A stretch of 47,841 bases of DNA from Chloroflexota bacterium. GTDB taxonomy: Bacteria > Chloroflexota > Limnocylindria > Limnocylindrales > CSP1-4. Position numbers and translations under genes: made by a program. The stretch covers positions 52,485 through 100,325 of the forward strand of contig PMYK01000009.1 of the NCBI GenBank assembly GCA_003171255.1, given 5' to 3'. Below are positions 39,638 through 47,841 of the stretch, one piece after another (position 1 is the first letter of the stretch; the number at the start of each line of letters is the position of its first letter). Under the pieces are notes generated by a model. It was not told where the DNA came from. It saw only the letters and a list, made by a program, of their open reading frames with translations, and searched no databases.

Positions 39638-40534
39638 TTACGCCGCGAGCCCGGCGGCCAGGGTGAGTGCGCTCCGGGCTCGGTTCAGGATGTAGAGGTG
39701 ATATCCCGGCGCTCCACGGGCCAGGAGGTCGCGGATCTGGGTGAGCGCCCAATCGATGCCCAGGGCTTCGATGATCTCGGGCTGGTCTCCGGCGGCCTCG
39801 ATGCGCGTGATCAGTCGGTCCGGCAGCGAGGCGCCGCACATGCTGGTGATCCGTTTGACTTGCTTGAGCGAGAGCACAGGCATGATGCCTGGGACGATGG
39901 GCACGCTGATCCCTGCTGTGCGGCATCGATCTACGAAGCGGTAGTAGGCCTCGTTGTCGAAGAACAGCTGCGTGGTGATGAATGATGCCCCGGCGTCAAC
40001 CTTGCGCCGTAGGTTGACGAGATCGGCTTCGAACGATGGCGCCTCGGGGTGCTTCTCCGGATAGCCGGCCACACCCAGGCAGAGATCGGGGTGCAGTTCC
40101 TTCAGCAGGGCGACGACATCGCAGCCAAAGCGCAGGTCGTCCTTGAACGCGGTCGCCGCGGGCAAGCCGTTGGGCAGGTCGCCCCGCAGGGCCATGATGT
40201 TGCGGATTCCCCGCGCGTAGTGCGCCTGTGCGACGGCCGAAACCTCCGCCCGGGTGTGGTTGACCGCGGTCAGATGCGGCATGACCGTGAAGCCGAATTC
40301 ATACCTGAGAAGGGCGGACACCTGGGCGGTTCGTTCCTGCGTGCTGCCCCCCGCGCCGTAGGTTACCGACACGAAATCCGGTCGGATCACTTGCAATGCC
40401 GCCGCGGTCTGGCGCAACGCCTCGACGCCCGCCTCGTCCTTGGGCGGGAAGAACTCGAGCGAGCGCAGCGGACGCCGCTGCTCGAACAGTTCGGATATGG
40501 GCCGGTCTGACTGCATTGACGTGGCGGCTGACAC
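39638..40534 (-). CDS. metF: Methylenetetrahydrofolate reductase
   Basis: The FAD enzyme reduces 5,10-methylene-THF to 5-methyl-THF for methionine synthesis. The 298 residues show SLEFFPPKDEAGVEAL (catalytic Glu of the E-F-F-P-P motif), PDFVSVTYGAGGSTQERT, PHLTAVNHTRAE, NIMALRGDLP, GVAGYPEKHPEA, and the FITTQLFFDNEAYYRFVD substrate loop with Q and F, then VPIVPGIMPVLSLKQV. Length and motifs are standard for bacterial MetF. It is monocistronic here, divergent from the ECF-S operon. Confidence 0.95.
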   Translation of the reverse strand: MSAATSMQSDRPISELFEQRRPLRSLEFFPPKDEAGVEALRQTAAALQVIRPDFVSVTYGAGGSTQERTAQVSALLRYEFGFTVMPHLTAVNHTRAEVSAVAQAHYARGIRNIMALRGDLPNGLPAATAFKDDLRFGCDVVALLKELHPDLCLGVAGYPEKHPEAPSFEADLVNLRRKVDAGASFITTQLFFDNEAYYRFVDRCRTAGISVPIVPGIMPVLSLKQVKRITSMCGASLPDRLITRIEAAGDQPEIIEALGIDWALTQIRDLLARGAPGYHLYILNRARSALTLAAGLAA

Positions 40535-40723
40535 AAATTCGATGATACGGCCCTTTGCGACCGTCGATCGTCACCCAGGGGGTAGCCGATGTTCGGCCGC
40601 CGACCACGCTTCCACCCTGTTGCCGATGCGCGCCTCAGGCCGGCGCCGACGTCTCATCCGGCGCCGGCGGCAGCAGCAAGTCGTGGTGCATACAATGCGC
40701 GGTACCCGTCTCAGGAGTCCCTC

Positions 40724-41275
40724 GTGTCCGCCCTCCTTTCGTCGCTACCGATCGAACAACGTACCCTGCGCCTGCGTGACTTGCGCCTCTACGGCTTCGT
40801 GGCCGCCTTTGCGGCCGGGAACCTCCTCCTTCCAATGGCCGTCCACGCCGTGCCGCAGGGGGGCCTCATCTTCCTGCCCATCTTCTTCTGCACCCTCCTC
40901 GCCGCCTACCGCTTCGGCCTGCTGGCAGGCATCCTGACCGCCCTCGCGTCGCCGCTCCTCAACCACGCTCTCACCGGCATGCCGCCGTCTGAGATGCTCT
41001 TCTCCGTGCTGGCGAAATCGCTGGTTCTGGCCGCGTTCGCGGCGTTCCTGGCCATGAGGACGGCTCGGCTGAGCCCCTGGTGGCTGCTCCTTGCCGCATC
41101 CGGGATGCAGCTCGCCGGACTTGCGATCGACATCGTGCGCGGCGGCAGCCTCGCGACAGGGCTCGATGCCCTTCGCCTCGGCGTTCCCGGCGTCCTGATC
41201 ATGGGCTTCGGTGGCTACGCCGTCCTAAGGATTCTCGCCCGGACCGGGAGCGACGGGACCGGGAGCGACCGGTAG
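40724..41275 (+). CDS. ECF-type transporter substrate-binding (S) component-like membrane protein
   Basis: GTG 40724 has AGGAG six bases upstream; earlier starts are in Arg-rich non-family sequence. The 183 residues form about five or six helices. LYGFVAAFAAGNLLLPMAVHAVPQGG, the central FFCTLLAAYRFGLLAGILTALASPLLNHALTG (cited as RFGLLAGILTALASPLLN) and the following 'MP-P-x-E-M-L' fit ECF S components, which bind vitamins or metals and pair with EcfA/T. Substrate unknown. It is followed with a one-base overlap (TAGTG) by an aldo/keto reductase, so the cargo may be a cofactor or precursor used by that enzyme. Confidence 0.7.
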   Translation: MSALLSSLPIEQRTLRLRDLRLYGFVAAFAAGNLLLPMAVHAVPQGGLIFLPIFFCTLLAAYRFGLLAGILTALASPLLNHALTGMPPSEMLFSVLAKSLVLAAFAAFLAMRTARLSPWWLLLAASGMQLAGLAIDIVRGGSLATGLDALRLGVPGVLIMGFGGYAVLRILARTGSDGTGSDR

Positions 41276-42396
41276 TGATCTCCCGCTCACTTGCAGGGGA
41301 ACAGGTTTCCCAACTTGGCTTCGGGGCCATGCGGCTGCCCATGGCCGGCGGAGCCGTCGACGTGCCCGAGACAATCCGCATTCTGCGCCACGCCATGGAC
41401 CACGGCGTGAACTACCTCGATACCGCCTGGGTTTATCACGACGGTAAGAGCGAGGGCATCGTCGGCAAGGCCCTGAAGGACGGCTACCGGGATCGAACCT
41501 TCGTCGCCACGAAATCGCCGCTCTGGCTCATGAAGGACCCCGCCGACTTCGACCACTACCTCGACGAACAGCTCAAACGGCTCGATACAGACCACATCGA
41601 CTTCTACCTGCTCCACGCCCTCAACGCGGGCACATGGGAGACCTGCCAGCGCCTCGACGCCCTCGGCTTCCTCGAGCGCGCGAAGCGAAGCGGCAAGATC
41701 CGGCACGCGGGCTTCTCGTTCCACGACGAGCTGCCGGTCTTCAAGCAGATCGTCGACTACGGCGGCTGGGACTTCTGCCAGATCCAGTACAACTATCTCG
41801 ACCGTGGCTTCCAGGCAGGCGAGGAAGGCCTCCACTACGCCAAGGACCGCGGCATCGACGTCATCGTCATGGAGCCTCTGCGCGGCGGAAGCCTGGCGCG
41901 CGGGGTTCCACCAAGCGTCCAGGCCCTCTGGGACGGCGCCGCCGTGCGTCGCACTCCCGCCGAATGGGCGCTTCGCTGGGTCTGGGACCACCCCGAGGTC
42001 TCGCTCGTACTGTCCGGCATGGCGGCGATCGAACAGGTGGAAGAGAACCTGAGGACGGCCGCCGACGCCGCCCCCCTCAGCTTGAGCGACGCGGAGCGGG
42101 CGCTCGTGGACAGTGCGGAGGCGGCCTACCGGGGGGAAACACGGATCGACTGCACCGCCTGCCGCTACTGCATGCCGTGCCCTTCCGGCGTGGACATTCC
42201 CCGCAACTTCGCGCAGTACAACACCTACTACATGTTCATGCAGGATGCGCTCGTCAAGGCCGACTACCGCTGGATCCCCGAAGCCGAACGCGCGAGTGCT
42301 TGCACCGACTGCGGGACGTGCGAGGAACTATGTCCCCAACAGCTGCCGATCAGCGAACACCTGAAGGCCGTCACCGCGGCCTTCGCGGGAATATGA
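41275..42396 (+). CDS. Aldo/keto reductase with C-terminal 2x[4Fe-4S] ferredoxin domain
   Basis: GTG 41275 overlaps the preceding stop by one base, 373 residues. The TIM-barrel part has QLGFGAMRLPM, the catalytic-site region NYLDTAWVYHDGKSE (D and Y), KSPLWLMKDPADF (catalytic K), DFYLLHALNAGTWE (H) and GFSFHDELPVFK. The C-terminal ~85 residues have two cluster motifs: CTACRYCMPCPSGVDIP and CTDCGTCEELCPQQLPI. This fusion defines the 'aldo/keto reductase with 4Fe-4S' family (YghZ/YakC-like anaerobe type), whose substrates are mostly unknown. Coupled to the ECF-S gene upstream and to the DUF1893-like gene downstream (ATGA). Confidence 0.92.
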   Translation: MISRSLAGEQVSQLGFGAMRLPMAGGAVDVPETIRILRHAMDHGVNYLDTAWVYHDGKSEGIVGKALKDGYRDRTFVATKSPLWLMKDPADFDHYLDEQLKRLDTDHIDFYLLHALNAGTWETCQRLDALGFLERAKRSGKIRHAGFSFHDELPVFKQIVDYGGWDFCQIQYNYLDRGFQAGEEGLHYAKDRGIDVIVMEPLRGGSLARGVPPSVQALWDGAAVRRTPAEWALRWVWDHPEVSLVLSGMAAIEQVEENLRTAADAAPLSLSDAERALVDSAEAAYRGETRIDCTACRYCMPCPSGVDIPRNFAQYNTYYMFMQDALVKADYRWIPEAERASACTDCGTCEELCPQQLPISEHLKAVTAAFAGI

Positions 42397-42908
42397 GCCT
42401 GCCGCCGACCATCCCTTCCTTGCCCGACGGCGCAACCATGGCGCTCTGGCCGCTGTCGGCACTGGCTAAGGGCATGGAGGTAGGAGAGCCGCTGTACGTC
42501 AGCAGCGGCAAGTGGCTCCATCCGCTGTTCGACCTCCTTGACGCGGCGTCGCCCGGAGGGCCAGCCGTCGCCGGGACATCGAGCCAGGCGCTTGCGTCCG
42601 CTGGGGACCTCTTCCTCCGTGATCGCGTGATCGGACGTGCCGCGGCGTTCCTGATTCTGCGCGCCGGCATCCGTCACGCCTGGGCGGACGTCGTCAGCGA
42701 TGGCGCTCTGTCCCTCTTTGCCGCGCAGGGAGCCTTCCTCGGCGGAACGGAGCGCTTGGCAGCGATCGGCTGCATGACCGAAGACCTCCTCCGCGACGTG
42801 GATGACCCCGATCTTGCCTGGGCTCTGCTTCTCGCTCGCCGCCAGACCGCGCTTGCGGCCCTTCAGGCGGAGTCTCCCGGGGTACGCGTACCCAGCAAGC
42901 TCGACTGA
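42393..42908 (+). CDS. DUF1893-like protein
   Basis: ATG 42393 overlaps the reductase stop (ATGA). The 171 residues contain an RVIGRAAAFLILRAGIRHAWADVVSDGALSLFA stretch (cited as GRAAAFLILRAGI and VVSDGALSLFA), which resembles the DUF1893/TM1506 deaminase-like fold, whose members are often found next to aldo/keto reductases. The N-terminal ~75 residues are extra. No zinc-binding HxE is visible. The three-gene ECF-S / AKR / DUF1893 order suggests a shared pathway. Confidence 0.6.
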   Translation: MSLPPTIPSLPDGATMALWPLSALAKGMEVGEPLYVSSGKWLHPLFDLLDAASPGGPAVAGTSSQALASAGDLFLRDRVIGRAAAFLILRAGIRHAWADVVSDGALSLFAAQGAFLGGTERLAAIGCMTEDLLRDVDDPDLAWALLLARRQTALAALQAESPGVRVPSKLD

Positions 42909-43016
42909 CCGACCTGGGCTCGATCGGCCGCGCCTCGTCGCATCAACCAGCCTCCGGCGCCGTGCAGATACAATGCTCCCTATATCCGGACTATTCGCAT
43001 CGTGGGAGCTTCTTCT

Positions 43017-43535
43017 GTGCCTTTGAGCGCAATTCAACGGCGGACGCTTCGAGCGTTCCTGCGCGCCATCGCGGTCGTAGAGCCGCTCCAGCGTGAGTTC
43101 GCCGCGAGTCAGGGCATCTCGCTCGGCGACCTGTATGCAATTCGCGTGCTGGCGCGACTAGGAGAGGTGCCGGTGAGCAGGTACGGCGCCGAGCTCGGCC
43201 TGGCCCGCTCGACCATTACCAATGTCGTCGATCGTCTCGAGCGCGCAGCGCTTGTCGCTCGCGTCGCGAGTCCGGGCGACCGGCGCGTGACCCTGGTCCG
43301 TCTGACGGAGACCGGGCGGGAGGCGATGGAAGCGCGGACCCGGTTCGCGGAGAGCGACGTCGCTCGCCGTCTCCTTGCGCTCGACGAGGCCGATCAGGTG
43401 GCGCTCGCGGAAATCCTGGAGCGGATTCTCGCAACCCGTCCCGAGCCGGATGGCGCTATGCCATCCGACACAGCCGGCGAGCCTGAGCCCGAACCCGAGC
43501 CGGCGGTCGCCGCTGAGCCCGAGGTCGCACGATGA
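43017..43535 (+). CDS. MarR family transcriptional regulator
   Basis: I choose GTG 43017, with GGGAG eight bases upstream, over GTG 43002. The 172 residues show RTLRAFLRAIAVVEPLQREFA, GISLGDLYAIRVLARLGEVP, the recognition helix GAELGLARSTITNVVDRLER and the wing SPGDRRVTLVRLTETGREAM. The C-terminal tail is Glu/Pro-rich (EPEPEPEPAVAAEPE). Its stop overlaps the MFS transporter start (ATGA), so it probably represses a drug-efflux operon in the usual MarR manner. A TACAAT (42969-42974) upstream may be the -10 box. Confidence 0.9.
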   Translation: MPLSAIQRRTLRAFLRAIAVVEPLQREFAASQGISLGDLYAIRVLARLGEVPVSRYGAELGLARSTITNVVDRLERAALVARVASPGDRRVTLVRLTETGREAMEARTRFAESDVARRLLALDEADQVALAEILERILATRPEPDGAMPSDTAGEPEPEPEPAVAAEPEVAR

Positions 43536-45298
43536 CGGCGACCGGCCGCCAGCGCCGGCTCGCCCACATCGACTACAAATGGATCGCCCTGTCGAACACG
43601 ACGCTCGGAATCCTGATGGCCGGGCTCAACGCCAGCGTGCTGCTCATCTCGCTGCCGGCGATCTTCCGTGGCATCGGCGTCGACCCGCTTGCGCCGGGCG
43701 AATCGGACTACATGCTCTGGATGCTCGTTGGCTACACGCTCGTGACCGCGACTCTGCTCGTGACGGCAGGTCGCGTATCCGATATGTACGGCCGCGTCCG
43801 CCTGTACAACGCCGGTTTCGCGATATTCACCCTGGGCTCGATCATGTGCTTCTTCGTGCAAGGCCAGGGAAACGGCGCCGCGCTTCAGATCATTCTCTTC
43901 CGCGTCATCCAGGCGGTCGGCGGCGCCTTCCTGATGGCTAACTCCGCGGCAATCCTGACTGACGCCTTCCCGCCCGAGCAACGTGGCTTCGCCATGGGCG
44001 TGAACCAGATCGGCGTCCTGGCGGGCATGTTCGTGGGGCTGCTCGTCGGCGGCGTCCTGGCCGCCATCGACTGGCGCGCCGTCTTCCTCGTGAGTGTCCC
44101 GTTCGGGATCTTCGGCACAGTGTGGGCATATCTGATGCTCCATGAGACGGCCACCATCCGCAAGCACCAGCGCCTCGACATTCCCGGCAACGTCCTGTTT
44201 GCCCTCGGGCTCGTCCTCGTGCTCGTCGGCTTCACCTATGCGATTCAGCCATACGGCAATTCCAGCATGGGCTGGGGCAACCCGTGGGTGATCGGCGAGG
44301 TCGGCGGAGGGGCGCTTCTGCTCGTGCTGTTCGTCATCATGGAAGGCCGCGTTCAAGATCCGATGTTTCGCCTGGAGCTCTTCCGGATCCGGATGTTCAC
44401 CGCGGGCAACATCGCCGGGTTCTTTTCGTCGCTGGCGCGCGGCGGACTCCAGTTCATCCTCATCGTCTGGTTGCAGGGCATCTGGCTGCCGCTCCACGGC
44501 ATCGCGTTCCAGGACGCGCCGCTGTGGGCGGCCATCTGCGTGCTGCCGATGACGGTCGGCTTCCTCATCGCCGGACCCCTGTGCGGCCGCCTCTCCGACC
44601 GGTTCGGGGCACGCTACTTCTCGACCGGCGGCATGCTCCTATCGGCCGTGGCGTTTGCCGTCTTCCTGCTGGTGCCGGCCGACTTCGAGTACTTACCGTT
44701 TGGGCTGCTGCTCCTGGCGCTCGGCATCGGTCAGGGAAGTTTCGCGGCACCGAACACCGCCTCGATAATGAACGCGGTACCGCCCGAGCATCGCGGCGCG
44801 TCCTCGGGCATGCGGGCGACCTTCCAGAACGTCGCCCAGAGCCTCAGCATGACGCTCATCTTCACCCTCGTGATCGCGGGTCTCTCGGGCCGCCTTCCCG
44901 GTGCGATGTACAGCCATCTGACGGCGGCCGGGGCGCCCGGCGACCTGGCAACAAAGCTGTCCGGCATCCCGCCGAGCGGCGCGCTGTTCGCGGCGTTCCT
45001 GGGCTACAACCCGATGGCCACGCTCATCCCGGCCAACGTTCTAGCGACGATGTCGAGCTCGACCCAGACCACGATCCTCAGCAACTCGTTCTTCCCGCAA
45101 CTTCTCGCCGGGCCGTTCCTCGATGGGTTGCGCATCGCATTCATGGTCTGTGTCGTCCTCTCGATTGCCGCCGCCGCGGCCTCATGGATGCGCGGCCGAC
45201 GCTACATCCATGACCTCGAGGTGGCGTCTGCGCAGGCGGATTCATTGGGGGAGCCGGTCGCCGTCGAAGGATCCGCGATCATGCCCGCCGGCGAGTAG
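43532..45298 (+). CDS. MFS drug-efflux transporter, DHA2 (14-helix) type
   Basis: The 588 residues begin before helix 1 at WIALSNTTLGILMAGLNASVLLISLP, the opening characteristic of DHA2 transporters, and continue with motif A-like GRVSDMYGRVRLYNAG, the GFAMGVNQIGVLAGMFVGLLVGG antiporter-motif C region, and GPLCGRLSDRFGARYFSTGG in the second half. Fourteen helices are predicted. A ~60-residue insertion between helices 13 and 14 (GDLATKLSGIPPSGALFAAF...) is seen. Proton-driven export of drugs or metabolites is expected. It is coupled to the MarR gene. Confidence 0.92.
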   Translation: MTATGRQRRLAHIDYKWIALSNTTLGILMAGLNASVLLISLPAIFRGIGVDPLAPGESDYMLWMLVGYTLVTATLLVTAGRVSDMYGRVRLYNAGFAIFTLGSIMCFFVQGQGNGAALQIILFRVIQAVGGAFLMANSAAILTDAFPPEQRGFAMGVNQIGVLAGMFVGLLVGGVLAAIDWRAVFLVSVPFGIFGTVWAYLMLHETATIRKHQRLDIPGNVLFALGLVLVLVGFTYAIQPYGNSSMGWGNPWVIGEVGGGALLLVLFVIMEGRVQDPMFRLELFRIRMFTAGNIAGFFSSLARGGLQFILIVWLQGIWLPLHGIAFQDAPLWAAICVLPMTVGFLIAGPLCGRLSDRFGARYFSTGGMLLSAVAFAVFLLVPADFEYLPFGLLLLALGIGQGSFAAPNTASIMNAVPPEHRGASSGMRATFQNVAQSLSMTLIFTLVIAGLSGRLPGAMYSHLTAAGAPGDLATKLSGIPPSGALFAAFLGYNPMATLIPANVLATMSSSTQTTILSNSFFPQLLAGPFLDGLRIAFMVCVVLSIAAAAASWMRGRRYIHDLEVASAQADSLGEPVAVEGSAIMPAGE

Positions 45299-45577
45299 AT
45301 TCCGTGCCGCGAGCCTGGCGCAGCGCGATGGCCGCCGCCGAGCCCGAGGCGTAGCCGACTTTCTCGATCGGTCGCGCTACGTCTTACCTGCCGGTCCCGC
45401 ATCCGACCGCCGTCTTGACCGGCCATGCCGATGGCCGAAACCAGAGGGAGGTGCGTCCTGCGTGCCCAGGCTCGCCAACCCGCGGAGTTTGCAGGAAGAT
45501 GGGTGCCTCTTCGAGGCATACAACCGCTTTGCGCCGGGACGAATTCGCCGGCGAGCCAAGCCTGACTGGGGACCGAT

Positions 45578-45967
45578 ATGGCGAACAAGACCATGACCCG
45601 CATCACCGGCGTGAAGACGATGGGCATTCCCGTCCGCGACCAGGATCGGGCGCTCGAGTTCTACACCGAAAAGCTCGGCCTCGAGAAACGACTCGACACA
45701 ATGTACGGCCAGGAGCGCTGGATCGAAGTTGCGCCCCCGGGCTCGCTGACGACTATCGCGCTCGTTCGGGGGCCCAACCAGGTTCGCATTGGAATCGACG
45801 TTCAGATCCGTTTGACGACGGACGACGCGGAGGCCACACACGCGGACCTGCGTGCTCGCGGGGTCGACGTGGATGAGGAGATCCTGCGCCACCCGCTGTC
45901 GAGGTTCACCTTGCGCGATCCGGACGGCAACCGGGTGATGATCGTCGAACAGCCGACAGGCCGCTAG
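45578..45967 (+). CDS. VOC (glyoxalase/dioxygenase-like) protein
   Basis: The 129 residues show VKTMGIPVRDQDRALEFYTEKLGLEKR in the first half and IRLTTDDAEATHADLRARGVDVDEEIL ... FTLRDPDGNRVMIVEQP in the second (the DPDGN signature). Typical length for the family. Substrate unknown. It ends 4 bases into the convergent small ORF's stop, so the two genes overlap tail to tail. Confidence 0.88.
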   Translation: MANKTMTRITGVKTMGIPVRDQDRALEFYTEKLGLEKRLDTMYGQERWIEVAPPGSLTTIALVRGPNQVRIGIDVQIRLTTDDAEATHADLRARGVDVDEEILRHPLSRFTLRDPDGNRVMIVEQPTGR

Positions 45968-46197
45968 CTCTCGGGCGTCAACGGTCCCTGGATCTGGGTC
46001 AGGGCCTGGTCGGCGCCGGCGTGCGTAATCTTGGCCAGTAGCGACATGGCGTAGTCGGTCGAGAAGGCCTCGGAGGACGAGGGTCCCGCGCCGGCGCCCG
46101 TGACCGCCGCTGTCGTCTCCACGGTGGTCACCTGGCCGGCTACGAATGGCCGTACGGCCGAAGCGGCAAGCAAGATGATCGATCCGATGTCAGTCAT
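45964..46197 (-). CDS. Small hypothetical protein with an N-terminal hydrophobic stretch
   Basis: The 77-residue frame starts MTDIGSIILLAASAVRPFVAG, a short hydrophobic segment, then a Thr/Ala-rich region and a polar tail (SLLAKITHAGADQALTQIQG). No family is recognised. The start codon has no strong ribosome-binding site, so the gene is uncertain. Confidence 0.4.
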   Translation of the reverse strand: MTDIGSIILLAASAVRPFVAGQVTTVETTAAVTGAGAGPSSSEAFSTDYAMSLLAKITHAGADQALTQIQGPLTPES

Positions 46198-46281
46198 ACG
46201 GGAGCAGTCGGAACGCTAGTGCGTTTCGAGTGGGGGTTTCCCCTCGAAGTCGGTGGCTTGACGCACCGCGGTGCTGTGCGA

Positions 46282-46701
46282 CTAGATCGCGCGCATCCGG
46301 TTGTTCTTGGGGTTGTGCTCCACCTCGGCCAGACTCAGGACCTCCATGAGCGGCGGGACGTACATCGCAAATCGGCCGCGCAGACCCTTCTTGAGACCGT
46401 ACCAGCCTCCGACTGGATTGTCGGGCGAGCGGGCCCACGCTTCGACCGTGCCGTCGGCCGCCGGCTTCTGCTCGTCGGCGCTGCCGAGCGTCATCCAGTC
46501 ACCCTGGCTCTCGAGCATCGCGTGGAGGTCGTCGAGACAGCGCAGCTGGTAGCGCAGGACCGTCGCGCCGACAGTACACACGAGCGCCGGCGGATCCGCG
46601 GCCTCGTCGCGGTACATCTGATACTCCGACGTGCCGCTGGGTGTCTTTAGCTGCCACGGCTGCTCGCGTGTGCCGGCACCACGGACATCGATTGCTGCCA
46701 T
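46282..46701 (-). CDS. Conserved small protein of unknown function
   Basis: ATG 46701 has AGGAGGCGAG immediately upstream (AGGAGG six bases away), so the longer frame to 46908 is rejected. The 139 residues (AAIDVRGAGTREQPWQL, EYQMYRDEAADPPALVC, GDWMTLGSADEQKPA, PVGGWYGLKKGLRGRFAMY) look like a well-conserved soluble domain; I believe similar uncharacterised proteins exist in actinobacteria, but I cannot name a function. Single gene, convergent with nothing close. Confidence 0.75.
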   Translation of the reverse strand: MAAIDVRGAGTREQPWQLKTPSGTSEYQMYRDEAADPPALVCTVGATVLRYQLRCLDDLHAMLESQGDWMTLGSADEQKPAADGTVEAWARSPDNPVGGWYGLKKGLRGRFAMYVPPLMEVLSLAEVEHNPKNNRMRAI

Positions 46702-46966
46702 CTCGCCTCCTTGTACCGGCGTAGTTATGGATCTGGATACCGAAGTAAGGCCCCGGCTGTCTCTCGGTGGGAGCGTCCGCGGCGGGCTGGTCGTTTCGTT
46801 CGGCTGCCTGACCCGAAGGTAATAACCCCGGCGCATCCACTGGACAGTGCTCCGCTTACCACTGTCCCATTGCGACACGCCTGCATACAAACGAACTTCA
46901 CTGATCATGTTCCGGTTGTGCCTTGGTTGTCGCTGAGCACAGTTCGCCGTCGGTCGAGGCCCCTAA

Positions 46967-47841
46967 ATGACCACCTCCCAGGAAGCCCCAGTGCTCATCC
47001 AGTATGCGTGCGAGCGCTGCAAGACTCGGTTCGTGTTGCCGCCGTCGAGCCGGCAGCTGAGCATCGCGGGCAAGTTCCGCGCGTTCTCGACGGGGCTGGG
47101 CAGACTATTCAGGCTCCACGAGGGCCTCGGCGCGGGCTACGACACGGCCCGCCGGCAGCTCCTGGCAAAGATGGACGACGAGGCCTACCAGTCCTTCGGC
47201 CAGAGCTTCAGCTTCTGCCACGAGTGCCGCCAGTTCGTCTGCAACGAGTGCTGGAGCAATTCCCGGCGTAGCTGCCTGACCTGCGTCGCCAAGTCGATGA
47301 CGGGCACGGCCCGACCCCGGCCGCCTTTCGCGCCGACCGGCCCGGACATCCCGCGCCCGATCGTGTCGTCTACGCCACTCCGCAGGGGCCGCCTCCACCG
47401 AGACGTTCTGCTGGTGGCGCTTGCCATCGCCATCGTCATGCTGGCCCTCGAGGGCGGAGTCCTGCTGGCCGCGGTGACGAGTCCTGGGCCCACACCGGCC
47501 ACCGTCTACGTCACGGCTTCGCCCAGTCCGTCGGCCACCCCGATCCCGTCGGCGACGGAGATCGCTATCGCCATTCGGACCGAGACCGAGATCCCATCGG
47601 CGACTCCGTCGGCCAGCCCGAGCCCGATTTCGTCCGCCAGCCCGACCGCCGCGCCCACCGCGACGCCGACGGCTCGATCTTATTGGGCGCCGACTCCGAC
47701 GCCCAAGCCCACGCCGACCCCGACGCCGACGCCCACGCCGACCCCGACGCCGACTCCAGCGCCTACCTTGAAGCCGGGCCAGACCCCGACTCCGACGCCC
47801 ACGCCGACTCCGACGCCCACGCCGACTCCAACGCCGACTCC
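46967..47841 (+). CDS. Zinc-ribbon protein with one TM helix and a Thr-Pro repeat tail, 3' end outside the window
   Basis: The frame from ATG 46967 is open to the window end (291 complete codons). The N-terminus has a CxxC pair (YACERCKTRFVLPP, residues ~15-28), and residues ~85-115 hold FCHECRQFVCNECW and RSCLTCVAKSM, three further CxxC pairs; together they make two zinc ribbons. One transmembrane helix follows at ~147-170 (VLLVALAIAIVMLALEGGVLL), then a ~120-residue Ser/Ala/Thr/Pro-rich stretch ending in (Thr-Pro)n. The topology places the zinc ribbons in the cytosol and the Thr-Pro stalk outside, perhaps followed by a surface domain beyond the window. Confidence 0.85.
   Translation, partial: MTTSQEAPVLIQYACERCKTRFVLPPSSRQLSIAGKFRAFSTGLGRLFRLHEGLGAGYDTARRQLLAKMDDEAYQSFGQSFSFCHECRQFVCNECWSNSRRSCLTCVAKSMTGTARPRPPFAPTGPDIPRPIVSSTPLRRGRLHRDVLLVALAIAIVMLALEGGVLLAAVTSPGPTPATVYVTASPSPSATPIPSATEIAIAIRTETEIPSATPSASPSPISSASPTAAPTATPTARSYWAPTPTPKPTPTPTPTPTPTPTPTPAPTLKPGQTPTPTPTPTPTPTPTPTPT
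47672..47841 (+). repeat. Thr-Pro coding microsatellite-like tract
   Basis: Six-base units of the type CCGACG / CCCACG / CCGACT repeat almost without interruption, encoding Thr-Pro dipeptides. The tract is broken by APTLKPGQ near 47758. It is a low-complexity coding region, unrelated to CRISPR. Confidence 0.85.

Noticed and set aside
45123-45596. Plus-strand ORF overlapping the MFS 3' end and the following gap
   Set aside because: Arg/Pro-rich, out of frame with the transporter, no domain and no ribosome-binding site.
47672-47841. Repeats at the window end considered as a CRISPR array
   Set aside because: Units are 6 bases long, in frame, and encode Thr-Pro; there are no spacers.

Overview
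The window is 47.8 kb of high-GC bacterial DNA. Several traits suggest Chloroflexota, possibly Limnocylindria-like or another uncultured soil or freshwater lineage: GH57 glycogen enzymes with DUF3417-type GlgP, Thr-Pro repeat surface proteins, and RCC1 and kelch display proteins. This placement is inferred from gene content only; no rRNA or other phylogenetic marker is present.

Layout. (1) 1-6.5 kb: the end of a DUF885 protein, an ECF sigma factor with a membrane partner, a PadR / HAAS-membrane-protein / PadR operon with a clear palindromic operator, and a thymidylate-kinase-like gene. (2) 6.5-18.4 kb: an alpha-glucan cluster. A very large GH13-like protein, a DUF3536 GH57 protein, a GH57 4-alpha-glucanotransferase-type enzyme and a DUF3417-type glycogen phosphorylase lie on the minus strand; glycogen synthase is divergent on the plus strand. 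(3) 18.5-21.9 kb: translationally coupled nadB-nadC-nadA, giving de novo quinolinate and NAD synthesis. (4) 22.2-27.3 kb: a dCMP deaminase, an ABM-like protein, and a coupled pair made of an MprF-type aminoacyl-phospholipid synthetase domain protein and a membrane-anchored alpha/beta esterase. (5) 27.3-38.7 kb: an accessory region around tRNA-Gly(TCC). It starts with a broken tRNA-Gly 5' half and truncated genes, runs through small stress and regulatory genes (PPOX, SnoaL, LysR, AraC, VOC, DUF1801, DUF1059), and reaches an intact tRNA-Gly at 32800. Three short gene-dense segments follow. (6) 38.7-47.8 kb: an anchored extracellular protein, metF, an ECF-S / aldo-keto reductase / DUF1893-like operon, a MarR-MFS operon, small proteins, and a zinc-ribbon protein with a long Thr-Pro tail running off the end.

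The most unusual structure is the array downstream of the intact tRNA-Gly. Two further copies of the tRNA 3' half (35728 and 37335) are each preceded by a 69-bp repeat. A third copy of that repeat (38592) ends, at exactly the same spacing, at a decayed version of the tRNA anticodon-loop sequence. The intervals carry compact cargo: an RCC1-kelch fusion, a GntR/membrane-protein pair, and VapBC plus a small membrane protein. No recombinase is present. I read this as successive insertion of integrase-less, tRNA-targeted gene cassettes sharing one right-end module. The repeats and spacings are directly visible; mobility is inference.
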